From contig NZ_FCNV02000012.1 in the NCBI RefSeq assembly GCF_001544615.1, positions 98,708 through 162,707 on the forward strand: a DNA stretch of 64,000 bases. The letters run 5' to 3'. Position 1 is the first letter of the stretch. Every line of letters starts with the position of its first letter. The position numbers and the translations under genes are program-made. The notes under the pieces are model-generated. The model was not told where the DNA came from. It worked only from the letters and a program-made list of their open reading frames with translations, and searched no databases. Shown one piece after another: positions 9,279-18,551 of this stretch. The DNA comes from Caballeronia concitans (GTDB taxonomy: Bacteria > Pseudomonadota > Gammaproteobacteria > Burkholderiales > Burkholderiaceae).

Positions 9279-10550
9279 ATGTGGGCAATCGCTTTGGGAG
9301 CAGGGCTGCTCGGCCTGGGCGTGCCGGTGGCCATTTGCATCGGCATCGCGGCGACGATCGCGCTGTCGGTCAACGGCACGCCGCTGCTCGTCATTCCGCA
9401 GCAACTCTTCTCCAACCTCAATAACGTGGGACTGCTCGCCATTCCGTTTTTCATGCTGACGGGCGCGATCATGGATTCGGGCGGCGTGTCGAAGCGCATC
9501 ATCGAGTTCTCGCAGGCGCTGGTGGGCTTCATGCGCGGCGGCATCGGGCAGGTCACGATCGTCGCGAGCATGTTCTTCGCGGATCTCTCCGGCTCCGCTA
9601 CCGCCGATACCGCCGCAATCGGCTCCGTGATGATTCCCGGCATGGTCAAGAAGGGCTATAACCGGGCGTTCGCAGTGGCCTTGCAATCGGCGGCGGGTTC
9701 GCTCGGCCTGTTGTCACCGGTGTCGATGAGCATGCTGGTCTATGCGTACACAGCGAACGTTTCGGTGGGCACAATGTTCATTGCGGGCATCATTCCCATG
9801 CTGCTCGTCGTTGCGTCGTTCATGATCGTCAACTACGTGACTGCCGTGCGTCATGACTACAGCGCGGTCGAACCGTTCGATGCACGCAAGCTGTGGAAGA
9901 CCTTCCGCGAAGCGTTCTGGGCGCTGCTCACGCCGGTGATCATCCTGGGCGGCATTCTCGGCGGCATCTTCACGCCGGTCGAAGCAGGCGTGGTCGCGGC
10001 CGTGTACGTGACGCTCGTCAGCGCGTTCATCTTCCGCACGCTCAAGCTTTCGCACTTCAAGGACATTCTCGTGCGCACGTCGGTGAACACGACGCGCGTG
10101 TCGTGCCTGTTGGGCCTCGCTTTCGTGCTGGGACGCTATCTGATCGAAGCGCAGATTCCGCTGCATGTCGCGAACAGCTTTCTTGCGATCACGACGAGCG
10201 CCATCGTGCTGCTCATCCTGATCAATCTGTTCCTGATCGCAGCGCATACCGTGCTCGAAACCATCTCGAGCATCGCGGTGGTGATTCCCGTGTTCCTGCC
10301 GCTCATCGTGCAGATGCACATCGATCCGATCGTGTTCGGCGTGATCGTGCTGATCAACTCGGCCATCGGCATCAATCTGCCGCCGATCGGTTTCTGTCTG
10401 TTCACGGCGGCGTCCATTGGCGGTGTGTCGGTGGAGAAAGCGACGCGTGCGATTCTTCCGTTCATCCTCGCGCTCGTGATCGACCTCATGCTGATCATTT
10501 TCTTTCCGCACATTCCTCAATTCCTGCCGCATCTTCTGGCCGGCCGGTGA
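9279..10550 (+). CDS. TRAP transporter large permease, DctM family
   Basis: A 423-residue membrane protein with about twelve helices that carries the substrate with sodium ions. Typical stretches are IPFFMLTGAIMDSGGVSKRI, MFFADLSGSATADTAAIGSVMIP and INLPPIGFCLFTAASIGGVSVEKA. The start is ATG 9279, eleven bases after the dctQ stop; upstream in-frame residues overlap dctQ and are rejected. Together with dctP and dctQ it makes a complete uptake system. Confidence 0.93.
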   Translation: MWAIALGAGLLGLGVPVAICIGIAATIALSVNGTPLLVIPQQLFSNLNNVGLLAIPFFMLTGAIMDSGGVSKRIIEFSQALVGFMRGGIGQVTIVASMFFADLSGSATADTAAIGSVMIPGMVKKGYNRAFAVALQSAAGSLGLLSPVSMSMLVYAYTANVSVGTMFIAGIIPMLLVVASFMIVNYVTAVRHDYSAVEPFDARKLWKTFREAFWALLTPVIILGGILGGIFTPVEAGVVAAVYVTLVSAFIFRTLKLSHFKDILVRTSVNTTRVSCLLGLAFVLGRYLIEAQIPLHVANSFLAITTSAIVLLILINLFLIAAHTVLETISSIAVVIPVFLPLIVQMHIDPIVFGVIVLINSAIGINLPPIGFCLFTAASIGGVSVEKATRAILPFILALVIDLMLIIFFPHIPQFLPHLLAGR

Positions 10551-10562
10551 ACGCTCACCGAG

Positions 10563-10595
10563 GTATCGCCGCGAGTGCCCTATTCGCGGCGATAC
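10563..10595. repeat. Perfect 12-base inverted repeat after dctM
   Basis: GTATCGCCGCGA and its exact reverse complement flank a 9-base spacer just after the dctM stop. RNA from either strand would form a strong hairpin. No run of T follows, so it is not a standard intrinsic terminator; it may be a processing or stabilising hairpin, or an operator for the ABC genes that follow. Confidence 0.5.
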
Positions 10596-10769
10596 TTACG
10601 ACTGTCAGACCGCCCCGCATTCATGACATTTCGGCATGACCGTCTTTTATCGTAACTACTGATTTAGCGCGCGACACGCGAGTGTTACTGTTTGTCGGCA
10701 GATCCTTAATTGCTGAACGTGATGTGTCTGGCTGGCGTCGCTCCACGATGGACTACAAAGAGGAGACGG

Positions 10770-12038
10770 ATGATGTCAAAGGGCAGGACGTGGCGGGGGA
10801 TGAGTACGGTTATCGCAACCGGTACGGCAATGGCTGGGCTGAGTCTATCGGGCACGGCGCACGCGGCAGGAGAGCCGATCAAGATCGGCGTCATCAGCGA
10901 GGAGTCCGCGGTTGCGGGCGCTTCCATCAGCAAGGCCGCGCAGCTCGCGGCGGAAGAGATCAACGCGAAGGGCGGCGTCGACGGCCGGCAAATACAAATC
11001 ATCGCGTATGACGATCATTCATCGGCGTCCGACGGCGTGCGCGCGTTCCAGCGCGCGGCGAGCCAGGACAAGGTGGTCGCCATCATCGGCAGCTATATCA
11101 GCGAAGTCGCGCTTGCGATGGAGCCGTGGTCCGCGCGACTGAAAATGCCGTTCATCACGCCGGGCGCGGCGAGCAACGAAATCTCCAAGCGCGTTCACGA
11201 CGACTACAACAACTACAAATACACGTTCCACGGCTGGATGACATCGGCATTCATCGCGCAGTCCATCTGCGATTTCTCGCATGACGTGCTCGTCGGCGAG
11301 TTCAAGATGAAGACGACCGTCGTGATGAGCGAGGACGCCGCGTGGACCAAGCCGCTCGACGAACGCTACCTCGAATGCCTGCCGAAAGCCGGCCTCAAGG
11401 TGCTGGACCATATCCGCTTCAATCCGGATACGTCGGACTTCACGCCGATCTTCAACCAGATCGAAGCGAAGCATCCGGACACGATCACCACGGGTATCAG
11501 TCACGTGGGCGTGCAGCCGACCGTGCAATGGCACGATCAGCAAGTGCCTATTCCGATGACCGGGCAAAGCTCGCAAGCCACGACGACGAGCTTCTGGAAA
11601 GACACCAACGGCGCGACCGAGGGCGTCATCACCGCATCGGCGGCGGCGCCGGGCGTCGCGGTGACGCCGAAGACCGTGCCTTTCATCGATTCGTATCAGA
11701 AGCACTTCGCCGGGGTATCGCCCGCCTATGACGGCTTCACGAGCTATGACCTCGTGTACATCATCGCGGATGCGATTCATCGCAACCAGGGCTCGACCGA
11801 TCCCGACAAGATGGTCGATGCACTGGAGAAGAGCGACTATGTCGGCACGATAGGGCGCTGGCAGTTCTATGGCAAGAACGATCAGTTCACGCATGCGCTG
11901 AAGTACGGTGAAGGCTATATCACCGGCATCAACCTGCAATGGCAGAACGGCAAGCAAGTGGCGATCTGGCCCAAGTCGGTGGCGAATGCGAAGGTGAAGT
12001 TTCCGGCCTTCGTGAAGGTGCAGTCCGCCGCGAACTGA
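10770..12038 (+). CDS. ABC transporter substrate-binding protein, branched-chain amino acid (HAAT) type
   Basis: A 422-residue periplasmic-binding protein fold type I receptor. A signal peptide ending near GTAHA precedes the mature start GEPIKIGVISEESAVAGA. The sequence has the family core AAEEINAKGGVDGRQIQII and GSYISEVALAMEPW. Two Met codons at 10770 and 10773 follow AGGAGA; the second has the better spacing. It heads a five-component ABC operon. Members of this family bind leucine-type amino acids but also amides, urea and aromatic acids, so the ligand is open. Confidence 0.9.
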   Translation: MMSKGRTWRGMSTVIATGTAMAGLSLSGTAHAAGEPIKIGVISEESAVAGASISKAAQLAAEEINAKGGVDGRQIQIIAYDDHSSASDGVRAFQRAASQDKVVAIIGSYISEVALAMEPWSARLKMPFITPGAASNEISKRVHDDYNNYKYTFHGWMTSAFIAQSICDFSHDVLVGEFKMKTTVVMSEDAAWTKPLDERYLECLPKAGLKVLDHIRFNPDTSDFTPIFNQIEAKHPDTITTGISHVGVQPTVQWHDQQVPIPMTGQSSQATTTSFWKDTNGATEGVITASAAAPGVAVTPKTVPFIDSYQKHFAGVSPAYDGFTSYDLVYIIADAIHRNQGSTDPDKMVDALEKSDYVGTIGRWQFYGKNDQFTHALKYGEGYITGINLQWQNGKQVAIWPKSVANAKVKFPAFVKVQSAAN

Positions 12039-12142
12039 GCGCATCGAAGCGGCGAGCGCATGCGTCCCGCTGCGCTCGCTCCTTCGCGCGAGCGGCGGGG
12101 ATCGTTTCCCTTTGCATCGTCATCGACACATGAAGGGCCGTT

Positions 12143-13018
12143 ATGTTGCCACTGCAAATACTGATCGACGGCTTCGCGATCAGCTCGCTCTATGCGCTCG
12201 GCGCGATCGGTTTCACGCTGATCTTCGGCGTGTCCGGCGTGCTCAATCTCGCGCACGGGGGCGTCATGCTGGTTGCGGCGCTGCTTGGCTGGGCGCTCGC
12301 GGGCGAAGCGGGACTGGGTACGTATCTGGGCACGCTGCTCGGCATCATCTGCGGAATGATCGCCGCGTTCATCACCTATTTCATGGTGGTGCGGCCCATT
12401 CAGCGTTCGGCTGCCATCCCGCGTGAAGAGAAAGAGATCTTCGTGCTGACGGGCACGCTGCTGTGGGGCATCATGATCCAGCAGGGCATGGCCTACCTTT
12501 TCTCCGACAACCCGATCACGATGCGCCCGCTCATTCCCGGCGTGTTGAGCATCGCGGGCGTGCGCGTGCCTTACAACGAGATCATGATCGCGCTCGTATG
12601 CTGGGTGGTGATCGGCTTGTTGTGGCTCTTCGTGAACCGCACGAAAGCGGGCAAGGCGCTGCTCGCGGCGTCGATGAATCCGCGCGGTCTCACGCTGCTC
12701 GGCTTCGAGCTTTCGCGCATCTATCTGCTTGCGTGGACGCTTTATGGCGTGCTGGCCGGCGTCGCGGGCGTGCTGCTCGCGTCCTTCCTCGGCGTGAGCA
12801 CGAACAACACCGGGCAACTCACGGCGAGCGCATTTTCCATCGTCGTGCTGGGCGGATTGGGAAGCGTATCCGGCTCGTTGATGGCCGCTTACGTCGTCGG
12901 CTATCTCGAGACCGTTACCGCGTATCTCATCGCGCCGACGCTGCGGCCGCTGCCCGCGCTGCTGCTGCTCGTGCTCGTCGTGTATGTGCGGCCGCAAGGC
13001 TTTCTCGGACGGCGCTAA
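12143..13018 (+). CDS. Branched-chain amino acid ABC permease, LivH type
   Basis: A 291-residue integral membrane protein with about eight helices. The opening ILIDGFAISSLYALGAIGFTLIFGVSGVLNLAHGG is a standard LivH signature, and AFSIVVLGGLGSVSGSLMAAY is the conserved EAA-like loop that contacts the ATPase. It lies between the binding protein and livM, with two bases separating it from livM. Confidence 0.92.
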   Translation: MLPLQILIDGFAISSLYALGAIGFTLIFGVSGVLNLAHGGVMLVAALLGWALAGEAGLGTYLGTLLGIICGMIAAFITYFMVVRPIQRSAAIPREEKEIFVLTGTLLWGIMIQQGMAYLFSDNPITMRPLIPGVLSIAGVRVPYNEIMIALVCWVVIGLLWLFVNRTKAGKALLAASMNPRGLTLLGFELSRIYLLAWTLYGVLAGVAGVLLASFLGVSTNNTGQLTASAFSIVVLGGLGSVSGSLMAAYVVGYLETVTAYLIAPTLRPLPALLLLVLVVYVRPQGFLGRR

Positions 13019-13020
13019 TC

Positions 13021-13947
13021 ATGAAAGACATCGTTCGTTCGCGTCTGACATGGGCAGCCGTGCTGCTCGCGATCGTCGCCATGACGTTGCCGTGGTGGCT
13101 CACCGGATACATCCTCGGTGTGCTCACCGTGGCGTATTACTTCGGCGTCTTCGCGATGTCCTGGGACTTGCTCTTCGGCTTCGCGGGTGAAGTCAATTTC
13201 GGGCCGACGTTTCTGATCGGCTTAGGCGCTTACTCCGCGGCGATACTCAACGCGCACGCCGCCGCGCCGATACCCGTGTGCGTGATCGCGGGCGGACTCG
13301 TGGCGCTCGTCGGCGGCCTGCTGCTCGCGGTGCCAGCGTTGCGATTACGCGGACCGTACTTCGGTCTCGTCACGCTCGTCGCGGTCCTGTTGTTGCAGAA
13401 CGCGATCGTGATCTTCGCGGGCATCACGGGCGGCGAGATCGGCATGATGGTGCCCGATGTCATGTCCGTCGATGCAAGCGTCAACTACTGGATCGCGCTC
13501 GTGTTCCTGATTGTCTGCGCGATCCTTCTGTTCGGCCTGTCGCGCTCGGCGATCGGTCTCATCTTGCAGGCGAGCGGTCAGGATACGGTCGGCGCGCAGG
13601 CGCTCGGCTTCAACATCGTGAAGCACAAGCTCGCGGCGTTCTGCATCAGCGCATTGTTCTCGGGCGTCGCCGGCGCGATGCTCGTGTTCTATCAGGGCAC
13701 GGCGTCGGTGAGCACGGTGGTCGATATCGGCATCGGCGTGCAGATCATCATCGCGGCGGTGCTCGGCGGAAGACGCACGATACTCGGCGCGGTGCTCGGC
13801 TCGATCTTCCTGATCGTCGCGGGCGAGTTCCTGCGGCCGCTCGGACAGATCAACACCTTCGTGGTCGCGGCCGTCGCGCTCGCGGTCATCCTGTTCTTTC
13901 CGGATGGATTGCTCGGCAACCTTCTGCGCGTGAGGGAGCGTGAATGA
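13021..13947 (+). CDS. Branched-chain amino acid ABC permease, LivM type
   Basis: A 308-residue membrane permease, partner of the LivH-type gene. The marks are FGFAGEVNFGPTFLIGLGAYSAA, LRGPYFGLVTLVAVLLLQN and IIAAVLGGRRTILGAVLGS. Start ATG 13021 is two bases after the LivH stop; the long upstream extension in this frame runs antiparallel to nothing real and lies inside livH, so I drop it. Its stop overlaps the ATPase start by four bases (ATGA), indicating coupled translation. Confidence 0.92.
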   Translation: MKDIVRSRLTWAAVLLAIVAMTLPWWLTGYILGVLTVAYYFGVFAMSWDLLFGFAGEVNFGPTFLIGLGAYSAAILNAHAAAPIPVCVIAGGLVALVGGLLLAVPALRLRGPYFGLVTLVAVLLLQNAIVIFAGITGGEIGMMVPDVMSVDASVNYWIALVFLIVCAILLFGLSRSAIGLILQASGQDTVGAQALGFNIVKHKLAAFCISALFSGVAGAMLVFYQGTASVSTVVDIGIGVQIIIAAVLGGRRTILGAVLGSIFLIVAGEFLRPLGQINTFVVAAVALAVILFFPDGLLGNLLRVRERE

Positions 13948-15458
13948 ACGATAGGGCTCTGCTCTCGGTGCGTGGCCTCACGAAGCGTTTCGGCGGCCTC
14001 GTCGCGGTGAAGGACATCGGCTTCGATATACGGGCCGGCGAGATACTCGGTCTCATCGGTCCGAACGGTTCGGGCAAATCCACGGTGATGAAGCTCATCA
14101 TGGGTATCGAGCGGCCCAACGCGGGATCGGTCAAGGTCGATGGCGTCGAGATGGCCGGCTGGCTGCCGCATCGCATCGCGCGTGCGGGCGTGGGCATCGT
14201 GTTTCAGCATTCGCGGCCGCTGCATCGGCAAACGGTGCTCGAGCATATCAAGCTCGCGTTGCTGCCCGATTCGCTCATCAAGCTCGCCGCCGATCCTCAC
14301 GTGAATCGACGCGCGCGGGAGATCGCGGAGCGCGTGGGCCTTGCCCGCGTGATGCATCGTCATCCCGCGACGCTGCCCTTCGCCGATCTGCGCCGCATGG
14401 AGATGGCCAAGGCCATTGCACGCGATCCGCGCGTCGTGCTCGTCGATGAACCGTTCGCGGGCTTGACCGCTGCGGAGTCCGAAGTATTTGCCGACCTCAT
14501 TCGCGGCTTTCGCGCGGAAGGCCGTGCGGTGCTGCTCGTCGATCACAATGTGAAGAGCCTGGCGGCGCTCGCGGATCGCGTGCTCGCGATGTATCTCGGC
14601 GAGCATGTCGCCGAAGGCACGGCGGAAGAGGTGATGCGCAACGAGACCGTGCGGCGCGTGTATCTCGGCGGCAAGATCGAGGCGCGAGAGCGTGGCGCGG
14701 AGATTGCGAGCAACAGGCCGCCTATTCTGCAGGTCGATAACGTCGGCGTGCTCTACGGCAAGGCGCGCGCGCTCGATAACGTCAGCATGCATGTGCGCGA
14801 AGGCGAGTTCGTGTCGGTCGTCGGCCTGAACGGCGCAGGCAAGACGACGCTCTTCAACGCCATCTCCGGGCTCGTGCCGTATGAAGGCACCATTCGCTAT
14901 GGATCGCAGGAACTGAAGGGCATGAGCGGCGCGGCGATCGCGCGCGCGGGAATCGTGCAATGCCCGGAAACACGCGAGCTTTTCGGCGACATGACCGTGC
15001 GCGAGAACCTCGATCTCGGCGGCTATCATCTCGCCGACAAGGTCCGCGCCGATCAGCTCAAGTGGCTCTTCGAACTCTTTCCGATACTCCAATCGCGTGA
15101 GAAACAGACCGCGCGCACCTTATCGGGCGGCGAACAGCAGATGCTCGCCATCGCGCGTGCGCTGATGATGCAGCCGAAGCTGCTGATTCTCGACGAACCC
15201 ACGCTCGGCCTTGCGCCGGTGATTCTCGAGCAATTGTCGAAGGCGATGGAACTCATGCAGAAGACCACGCCGATCACCGTGCTGCTCGGCGAGCAGAACG
15301 TGACCTTCGCGCTTCCCCATGCGGATCGCGTGTATGTGCTGGAGCATGCGCGCATCGTGTGGGAAGGAAGCCCTTCGCGCTTCGAGAAGGAGATGGGGCG
15401 CGGCTTTCTCGAAGCGGCGCCGACGGAGTCCGCGCTGGCGTCACGCGCGAAGGCGTAG
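13944..15458 (+). CDS. Fused LivG-LivF ABC ATPase
   Basis: 504 residues holding both ATPases of a branched-chain amino acid type importer, normally two proteins of about 250 each. Domain 1 has Walker A GPNGSGKST (39-47), Walker B VVLVDE (164-169) and a switch His (201). Its signature loop is LPFADL (144-149) instead of the usual LSYGQ or LSGGQ. Domain 2 starts near 262, with Walker A GLNGAGKTT (294-302) and an intact LSGGEQQ. The two halves thus may be unequal in activity. ATGA overlap with livM. Confidence 0.9.
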   Translation: MNDRALLSVRGLTKRFGGLVAVKDIGFDIRAGEILGLIGPNGSGKSTVMKLIMGIERPNAGSVKVDGVEMAGWLPHRIARAGVGIVFQHSRPLHRQTVLEHIKLALLPDSLIKLAADPHVNRRAREIAERVGLARVMHRHPATLPFADLRRMEMAKAIARDPRVVLVDEPFAGLTAAESEVFADLIRGFRAEGRAVLLVDHNVKSLAALADRVLAMYLGEHVAEGTAEEVMRNETVRRVYLGGKIEARERGAEIASNRPPILQVDNVGVLYGKARALDNVSMHVREGEFVSVVGLNGAGKTTLFNAISGLVPYEGTIRYGSQELKGMSGAAIARAGIVQCPETRELFGDMTVRENLDLGGYHLADKVRADQLKWLFELFPILQSREKQTARTLSGGEQQMLAIARALMMQPKLLILDEPTLGLAPVILEQLSKAMELMQKTTPITVLLGEQNVTFALPHADRVYVLEHARIVWEGSPSRFEKEMGRGFLEAAPTESALASRAKA

Positions 15459-15523
15459 CGCCGCTCGCATCATCGAAATCCTTGGCGTGATACGCTGGCC
15501 TCTGGAATTCACGAGGCTGAGGC

Positions 15524-16048
15524 ATGAAGGTCGCATCGCAATTCGTCGCGTTGCTGCTGCTTATCGCGTGCAGCATGCGCGCGCACGGCCAGGACACGCG
15601 TCTCACGGATGCGCAAATGGTCGGCGTCGTCATCGTCGCGAATCAGGCCGACATGGCAGCGGGCGAACTTGCCTTGCGCCGATCGCAATCGCGCAGCGTT
15701 CAGAGCTACGCGCGCAGGCTCATTGCCGAGCATGACGACGTGAATCGTCAGGTGGCCGCCATGCTCGATCGGCTCGATGAGCAGGCGCGTCCCAGCGCCA
15801 TGAGTGAAGCGCTCACGAAACAGACACGCGATGACCTGTCCGCGCTCGACGACGTGCAGAGCCGCGATTTCGACCTCGCGTATCTGCAGCATGAGATCGC
15901 GTGGCATCAGCAATGGATCGCGACGATCGAGCGTTTCATCCGCACGACGACGAGCGCCGACGTCAAGGCGCTGCTGGCTGCGTCGCGGCCCGCTTGCATA
16001 TTGCATCTCGATCAGGCGCAAAGGCTCGAATGGGCGTTGCGCCGATAA
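15524..16048 (+). CDS. DUF4142 (ferritin-like) secreted protein
   Basis: A 174-residue protein with a signal peptide (about 1-22, ending AHG) and a helical body of the DUF4142 type: NQADMAAGELALRRSQSRSVQSYA, then LIAEHDDVN and a later LQHEIAWHQQWI. These spaced His and Glu residues sit as in ferritin-like folds. Proteins of this family are common periplasmic proteins in Burkholderia with no settled function. It stands alone, 65 bases after the ABC operon and convergent with the phytochrome gene. Confidence 0.8.
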   Translation: MKVASQFVALLLLIACSMRAHGQDTRLTDAQMVGVVIVANQADMAAGELALRRSQSRSVQSYARRLIAEHDDVNRQVAAMLDRLDEQARPSAMSEALTKQTRDDLSALDDVQSRDFDLAYLQHEIAWHQQWIATIERFIRTTTSADVKALLAASRPACILHLDQAQRLEWALRR

Positions 16049-16062
16049 GAAGCGGCACGCCG

Positions 16063-18276
16063 TTACGCCGCGCGCTGTTCGGCAAGGCGTGCGAGGCGAA
16101 TGACCACGCGCGCATGCGTGGCGTCGAAGTATCCGTCGAGTTGCGCGTCGTGTCCCTTGATGATGGCATTGGCAATATAAAGCCCCAGTCCCAGTCCGCC
16201 GCGATTGTTCGTGTTGTCGAGCGAGCCGCTCTTGAACGGATCGAGCAGCCGCTGAAAGCTCGTGCCGGGACGCTCGCGTAGCCGGTTGCTGATTTCGACG
16301 ACTTGTATCGAACCTTCGGCGCGCGCCTTCAACTCGATGGGATGCGAAATGTCGCCATGCTGGCGCGCATTGCTGATGAGGTTTGTGAGCGCCTGACCGA
16401 AGCGGTCTTCATCGATATACGCGTCGCCGATGTCATCCGTCACATGCGCGCGGATGGTCACGCCCGGATGCGCGAGCCGATTCTGTTCGACCGTGCTCTC
16501 GATCACATCCTTCAAGCCGACGACTTGCCGGCTCAGACCCAGGCCCAGACCCGAACGAATGCGGCTCACATCGAGTATGTAGTTGATGAGCGACTGCATA
16601 CGCCGCGTCGAACCCTCCACGCGCTTCGCGGTGTCCGTCGACGTGGCGAGGCCGCGCCCCATCAGCAGCATCGCCATGTTGATGGCCTGCAGCGGATTGC
16701 GCAGGTCGTGGCCGAGCGTGGCGAGCAGCGTGGTGCGGGCGCGTTCGGCTTCACGCATCCGTTGAAGCGCGACGTCCTGCAGGACCGCCTTCAGTTCTCG
16801 CGCGGCGCGCTGGTCGGCATCGCTCCATTCGCGGCTGGAACCCGTCACAGTCTGCTTCCACACTTCGAACGATCCGCGCGGCGTGAGCCGTGGACCGTTC
16901 GGCCCCTGAGCGATGATCTTCTCGGGTGGCCCGGCCCAATTGATGGTTTCGACGAGTTCATCACGCAGCCACACGATCGTGACCGGCGCTTCGCCGCCGA
17001 CATGAACCGCCATGCATCCGGCCGCCGTGCCGCTCGTGGAGGGAATCGGCGCGAGAGCGGGAATGTCGCGTTGCCATGAGTCGGTCACGAGCGTATCAGT
17101 GCGCGTGTCGATCATGTGCGTGGCGAGCGCGCAAAGCTCCGTGCGGTGCACGAGCCGCGAGCCGCCGAGCGGTAGCACTTCGTGATCGACGACGGCGAAC
17201 GCCGCGTCGCAATCGACGAGACCGACGATCGCCGGCCCCGCGCGCACGAGTCCCGATCCGAAATCGTCGGCGTGCGCAAGCTCCGACATGATGCGTTGCG
17301 CGGATTCATGCGTGCGATGGTCATGCGACAGACTCAGCCGCGCCTCGGTCTGCGATACGAGAATCGACACCACCTGTGTCAGCACGGTGCACGAAAGCCG
17401 CACCGCATGCGATGCGCGATACGGGCTCATGTGGTGACACGCGAACAGGCCCCACAACTTGCCTTCGACGATGATCGACACGCTCATCGACGCGCACACG
17501 CCCATGTTCTTCAGATATTCGATGTGTACCGGGGAAACGCTTCGTAGTACGGAATGACTCAAATCGAACGGGGCTTGCGTTTCAGGATTCAGGCTCGGCA
17601 CGATCGCCACCGGCTTGCACGCCACCGAGGCGATCTGCCGAATGGGATTGAGCAGATAGAGACGCCGCGCCTGCGCGGGAATATCGCTGGCGGGATAGCG
17701 CTGATGCAGATACGGCGGAAGATCGTCGCGATGCGCTTCCGCGATGACTTCACCGCTTCCGTCGCCGAGAAAACGATAGCCCATCACGCGGTCGAAGCCG
17801 GTCATCGTGCGGATGGCCTCGGCGGTCTCCTGCAGCAAGTCGGCCACGTTCGCATATTGCCGCGCTTGCAAGCGCTGAATGGCGCGTTGGGAATACATCG
17901 CGAATTGCGATGCGCCCGGCGTATCCGGCGGCACCTGTTCGAACTCGACGACGAGCGTATCGCCGGACCAGTGCATGACGAGATCGAAACGTTCGCCGGA
18001 TTGCGTCATGCATTCGACGCTCTCGAGGCTCTCGTTGCGCGCAAGCATCGCCTTGCCGATCGCAAGACGCGCGCAGCGGTCGAGATGGTCTTCCGACAGC
18101 GCATCTCGTAGCGCGGGCAGCGGCCCGAGCAAGGTCGCGGCGTTCTCGCTTCGCGCGATCAGGGCGCCGTTGCGGTCGAAGCAAAGCAACGCGCCGTGCG
18201 GCTGCACGAGACCGAGTGCATGGATGGGTTCCTGATCGCAGTTCGCTACGTTTTCTGGGAGCGTGGGATTCTTCAT
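16063..18276 (-). CDS. Bacteriophytochrome sensor histidine kinase
   Basis: A complete 737-residue PAS-GAF-PHY-kinase. Cys13, in a CDQEPIHALGLVQPHG context, is the biliverdin attachment residue of bacteriophytochromes. The GAF domain has PASDIP (195-200) and chromophore-contacting His251 and His281. The PHY tongue motif PRGSF is at 466-470. The HisKA box GHDLRNPL has His523 and the ATPase domain has NLISNARQHG and GGLGLGLYIA. It should sense red/far-red light. The start Met 18276 places Cys13 correctly; the longer frame adds 81 residues of unrelated character. No response regulator gene is adjacent. Confidence 0.94.
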   Translation of the reverse strand: MKNPTLPENVANCDQEPIHALGLVQPHGALLCFDRNGALIARSENAATLLGPLPALRDALSEDHLDRCARLAIGKAMLARNESLESVECMTQSGERFDLVMHWSGDTLVVEFEQVPPDTPGASQFAMYSQRAIQRLQARQYANVADLLQETAEAIRTMTGFDRVMGYRFLGDGSGEVIAEAHRDDLPPYLHQRYPASDIPAQARRLYLLNPIRQIASVACKPVAIVPSLNPETQAPFDLSHSVLRSVSPVHIEYLKNMGVCASMSVSIIVEGKLWGLFACHHMSPYRASHAVRLSCTVLTQVVSILVSQTEARLSLSHDHRTHESAQRIMSELAHADDFGSGLVRAGPAIVGLVDCDAAFAVVDHEVLPLGGSRLVHRTELCALATHMIDTRTDTLVTDSWQRDIPALAPIPSTSGTAAGCMAVHVGGEAPVTIVWLRDELVETINWAGPPEKIIAQGPNGPRLTPRGSFEVWKQTVTGSSREWSDADQRAARELKAVLQDVALQRMREAERARTTLLATLGHDLRNPLQAINMAMLLMGRGLATSTDTAKRVEGSTRRMQSLINYILDVSRIRSGLGLGLSRQVVGLKDVIESTVEQNRLAHPGVTIRAHVTDDIGDAYIDEDRFGQALTNLISNARQHGDISHPIELKARAEGSIQVVEISNRLRERPGTSFQRLLDPFKSGSLDNTNNRGGLGLGLYIANAIIKGHDAQLDGYFDATHARVVIRLARLAEQRAA

Positions 18277-18551
18277 TGGATGGCGATGCGGGTTCACGGG
18301 CTCCTTCGCTGAAAGAGGCGGTGACCGCGGGCTCGTTGATGATCGGGCAGTGCGACCGTCGATGTTCTTGACGACGTAAGCAGGCCGCTGCGCAAGCTGC
18401 GTGCCCGCGTGGGCATCATGGTCGGTGACATGACGCGGAGACAAGCAATGCATGGTACGCAAGCGAAGGCCATTCGTCAGGCACGTGCCATGCACTTCCA
18501 CATGGCCGTTCTCTTTCACCCAGAAGGGTTCAACCCAAAGGGGATTCGCCT

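Noticed and set aside
12463-13020. Extension of livM upstream into livH
   Set aside because: The added residues have no membrane pattern and lie inside livH; Met 13021 fits the family start.
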